From assembly GCA_022606425.2 (NCBI GenBank), contig JAHDVF020000527.1, positions 248,001 to 312,000 on the forward strand: a stretch of 64,000 nucleotides of DNA, in the 5' to 3' direction. The notes beneath the pieces were generated by a model. The model worked only from the letters and a program-made list of their open reading frames with translations, was not told where the DNA came from and ran no database searches. The position numbers and the translations under genes were made by a program. The DNA comes from Lepidostoma basale (lineage: Eukaryota; Arthropoda; Insecta; Trichoptera; Lepidostomatidae). The number at the start of each line of letters is the position of its first letter. The stretch's first letter is position 1. Positions 61,825-64,000 of this stretch are shown here, in pieces.

Positions 61825-62635
61825 TAACTACCATCAAGAGATTTCAGTAAAATCATCTGATTATCTTAAGTAAGATTTTATCAATATTCGGTATAACTTT
61901 GAAACCGGTTAAAGAAAATAACATTAATTGTTATCAGGTATGTAGACAAGTAATATAATTATCATATGCCCTAATAATAACAAATGGTAAATAATTTACA
62001 TAAAACTTTATTTCACTTCAATGAAAACGTTAGTTACCCAATTCTGCAAGCGCAAGTGTTTTTTTATTCGTCCCTAAATCGCAATTAGAATGCCTCATCA
62101 TCAGAATAGTCAATTCAATAGTTAATGATGAATTGTACAACGGCTAGCCTTGTTAATCTTTGTCTCTGTGTATAAATTCACCATTGTCGCCCATTCGCCA
62201 AATACGCGTGACAAAACGTCGACAAAAAGATGTTCGCGACTCTATCGTTACTCATAATTCGTGACGTTTCCAAGGGTGTATTCGCGCTAGGGGTGCTAGG
62301 GTGCTTCCAGCAAGGAGTGCGCATCGAATCGCTGTTTTGTTCGTCTTTAACTCCCGTCACGCGGGGGTTATGACGAAGTTGCATAAAAGTGATACAATGA
62401 AAAATTGGCCCTTGAATACAAGATTGATATGCCCTTGCATTATAATGTACGTGTTAATAGGGGTATGTTTCTTTTGTGCTTTGAAGGGGTTGCAAACAAA
62501 AATACGTCATTATCAAACTATTCATAGCAAAATGTTTAACCAATGTGGTGTTTATATCGTAATAATTTACGCTTTTTTTATTATTTTTTTAATAACATAA
62601 AATTCATGAAGTTTAAAACATGACAAGTTTAATAT
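61825..62635. other. no feature recognised
   Basis: 62170-62380 is the GC-richest unique-looking part of this end (cgcgctaggggtgctagggt). A 99-codon plus frame at 62301-62600 has hydrophobic segments but matches nothing I know. Confidence 0.35.
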
Positions 62636-62639
62636 TTAA

Positions 62640-62725
62640 AAATGACTAGTAAAAACGTCTGTGTTCTAGAAAATTTATAACATTTTATGGGAATGACATG
62701 TTCAGACAGACAGACATAATATTGT
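62640..62725. mobile_element. HF-B left arm
   Basis: aaaaacgtctgtgttctaga to tgggaatgacatgttcagac, then a short (CAGA)n. Confidence 0.6.
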
Positions 62726-62831
62726 TCCTTTGTATTGTAGCGATTTTTAATTGCGTTTATTAATAGTTTTTCTTCGTTTTGATTTTATTATATATTTACA
62801 TAGTATAATTCTATGGAATTCAATGGTTTTA

Positions 62832-62945
62832 AAGCCTTCTTCTTCTTCTTTAACAGCCGTTGTCGTCCACTGCTGGACATACTTCTCCATGTATGACATG
62901 GTACTTGGGATCAGATCAATCCTCCAGCGTAGCATGCCTTACCTT
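62832..62945 (-). mobile_element. LINE 3' end scrap with (GAA)n
   Basis: Minus strand: MLRWRIDLIPSTMSYMEKYV, QQWTTTAVKEEEE; (CTT)n at 62837-62850. Confidence 0.7.
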
Positions 62946-62949
62946 TTTA

Positions 62950-63685
62950 TAAATTAATAAATTATGGCATTGTTTTTTTTCAAATGTAAATTATGATTTT
63001 TTTTTTTAATAAATCTTATTGAGGGTAACAAACAGCAAACACAGTATATAAATATAAACACGAAGAGATAACAAAACAAGGCCAATTACATTCTACTACA
63101 AATATTATACGAGAAACAGCGATCTACGCGCCCGTGGCAAACAGGAAAACCCTCGTATAACAACTGACATAAGATTAAATATATAAGAAGAATAAAGTAA
63201 TATTTTAATGAGTTAAAGAGAAAAATAGTAATACTAGTACTAGTAATAATGAATAAGTGATTTTTTATATATATATCTCTAGACAGCAACACAGGGTGTG
63301 TAAAAAATCATTATGGGAGAGGAAAGTGGGTAAGATTGGTCTCAGGATTAAGACTCGACCATGCGAAAATAAAATCCAGAATATATAGGAAGGTTTAGTT
63401 GGGTTAAGAGATACGGGAGGGGGTGTGGTACCAGAATGGATTGATAGAGTTTTGGCTGGCTGGAGATTAAAACGGGAATGCTTTTTTCTCTTCACGCTTG
63501 ATTATTCACGGTAAAAAAATAATCAGCCTGTGTTTGGTTTGAATAATTTTTTACTAACTTTTTTTGTATTTTATTAGAAAATTCAGAGATGTTAACATGT
63601 ACAAACGTATTTTTCTAATAAGCATATAATTTTGTGTCTTGATATTTTTATTATATAAAATAAAGCAAAAATTTGTTTTTATTGT
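62950..63685. other. no feature seen
   Basis: AT-rich; 63290-63480 is of balanced composition and unassigned. Confidence 0.4.
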
Positions 63686-63689
63686 GTTA

Positions 63690-64000
63690 TCCATTGTTTT
63701 CGTGGTACACCCTATATATGGTACTTACATATTTTTAACGGTTTAATTTGGTGCACTGTTATAATATCATAATCTATTTAAACTTTCATATGAAGCACTA
63801 AGTTTGTGATGTGACATTATTAAATAAAATAATAATACAGTTTTAGTAATTTGTATTACCACCACTTTATTTACCACAATAAAGTGGTGTTAATACACAT
63901 TACTAAAAGTGTATTGTTATTTTATTTAACAGTTTATTTATTTAAATGCCATAAAAATGTAGCTGTGTTGCTAACCAATATGATGCCAATACAGGTTGGC
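63690..64000. mobile_element. HF-A edges around a 110-bp hairpin repeat
   Basis: HF-A outer end at 63690-63775 (tccattgttttcgtggtaca). 63822-63932 is an inverted repeat with ~50-bp arms (taccaccactttatt and aataaagtggtgtta at the centre). Its left flank resembles 10490-10550, next to the HF-F ribozyme. A new HF-A arm begins at 63970 (tatgatgccaatacaggttg) and leaves the window. Confidence 0.65.

Noticed and set aside
62301..62600. 99-codon ORF as a membrane protein gene
   Set aside because: The hydrophobic run arises from AT-rich codons; no family, promoter or conservation evidence.
22800..64000. CRISPR-like look of many palindromic repeats
   Set aside because: Repeats are dispersed, inverted, variable and in a eukaryotic context; there is no regular repeat-spacer array and no cas genes.

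Overview
This window looks like AT-rich eukaryotic nuclear DNA, most likely from an insect or another arthropod. The order cannot be fixed from sequence alone. I find no convincing intact host protein gene. The content is an old, many-layered repeat landscape: 5'-truncated non-LTR retrotransposons (LINEs), a tRNA-derived SINE, three identical tRNA-Ala(AGC) genes, two TIR elements, a Helitron remnant and many fold-back repeats. Almost every longer ORF is a piece of a LINE reverse transcriptase C-terminus, or the antisense of one.

LINE families are named here by visible features. GTTA-LINE: protein end AYPxGETA, 3' tail (GTTA)n, the commonest. SRRRY-LINE: motif RSRRRYWRDHV, tail (GAA)n. KWQW-LINE: motif KWQWAGHV, (GAA)n. 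PVND-LINE: motif RRILGPVND with a YADD catalytic box, (GAA)n. RWIGH-LINE: (AAT)n tail. MLRW-LINE. ZF-LINE: C-terminal C2H2 finger. Jockey-like LINE: tail (TTTGA)n. Target-site duplications of 6-12 bp can be read directly around several copies, so nesting order can be reconstructed (for example at 1041-2356, 7031-7482 and 60483-60727).

The most interesting component is a set of fold-back repeat families, HF-A to HF-G, recurring about every 1-2 kb. Each has two inverted arms. In nearly all families an arm carries a hammerhead-ribozyme-like core: a CUGANGA-type box, one extra nucleotide, a perfect stem II hairpin, GAAA, a short self-complementary stem III (ACAUGU, ACAGCUGU, ACCGGU or ACUAGU) and the cleavage-site nucleotide. 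In HF-D copies (53054-53098, 40734-40776, 12649-12699) stem I also pairs, giving apparently complete type I hammerheads. Penelope-like retroelements are known to carry such ribozymes with tiny dimerising stem III. I infer that these repeats are termini or non-autonomous derivatives of Penelope-like or related ribozyme-bearing retroelements. One copy (28072-28299) has an 11-bp target-site duplication. No Penelope reverse transcriptase was seen in the window.

Layout: 0-10 kb LINE nests, first tRNA-Ala, SINE, (AT)64 inside an HF-E palindrome; 10-20 kb HF-F and HF-D hammerheads, second tRNA-Ala, a GC-rich island with a 60-bp direct repeat, several LINE ends; 20-34 kb HF-A/B/C fold-backs, a 507-bp TIR element, a Helitron remnant, a mariner-type TIR element nested in HF-A; 34-48 kb third tRNA-Ala, HF-D ribozymes, a 0.9-kb YADD-bearing LINE, a possible BTB-like start codon region; 48-64 kb LINE ends, a LINE copy flanked by a ~90-bp direct repeat, a 62-bp minisatellite and further fold-backs.
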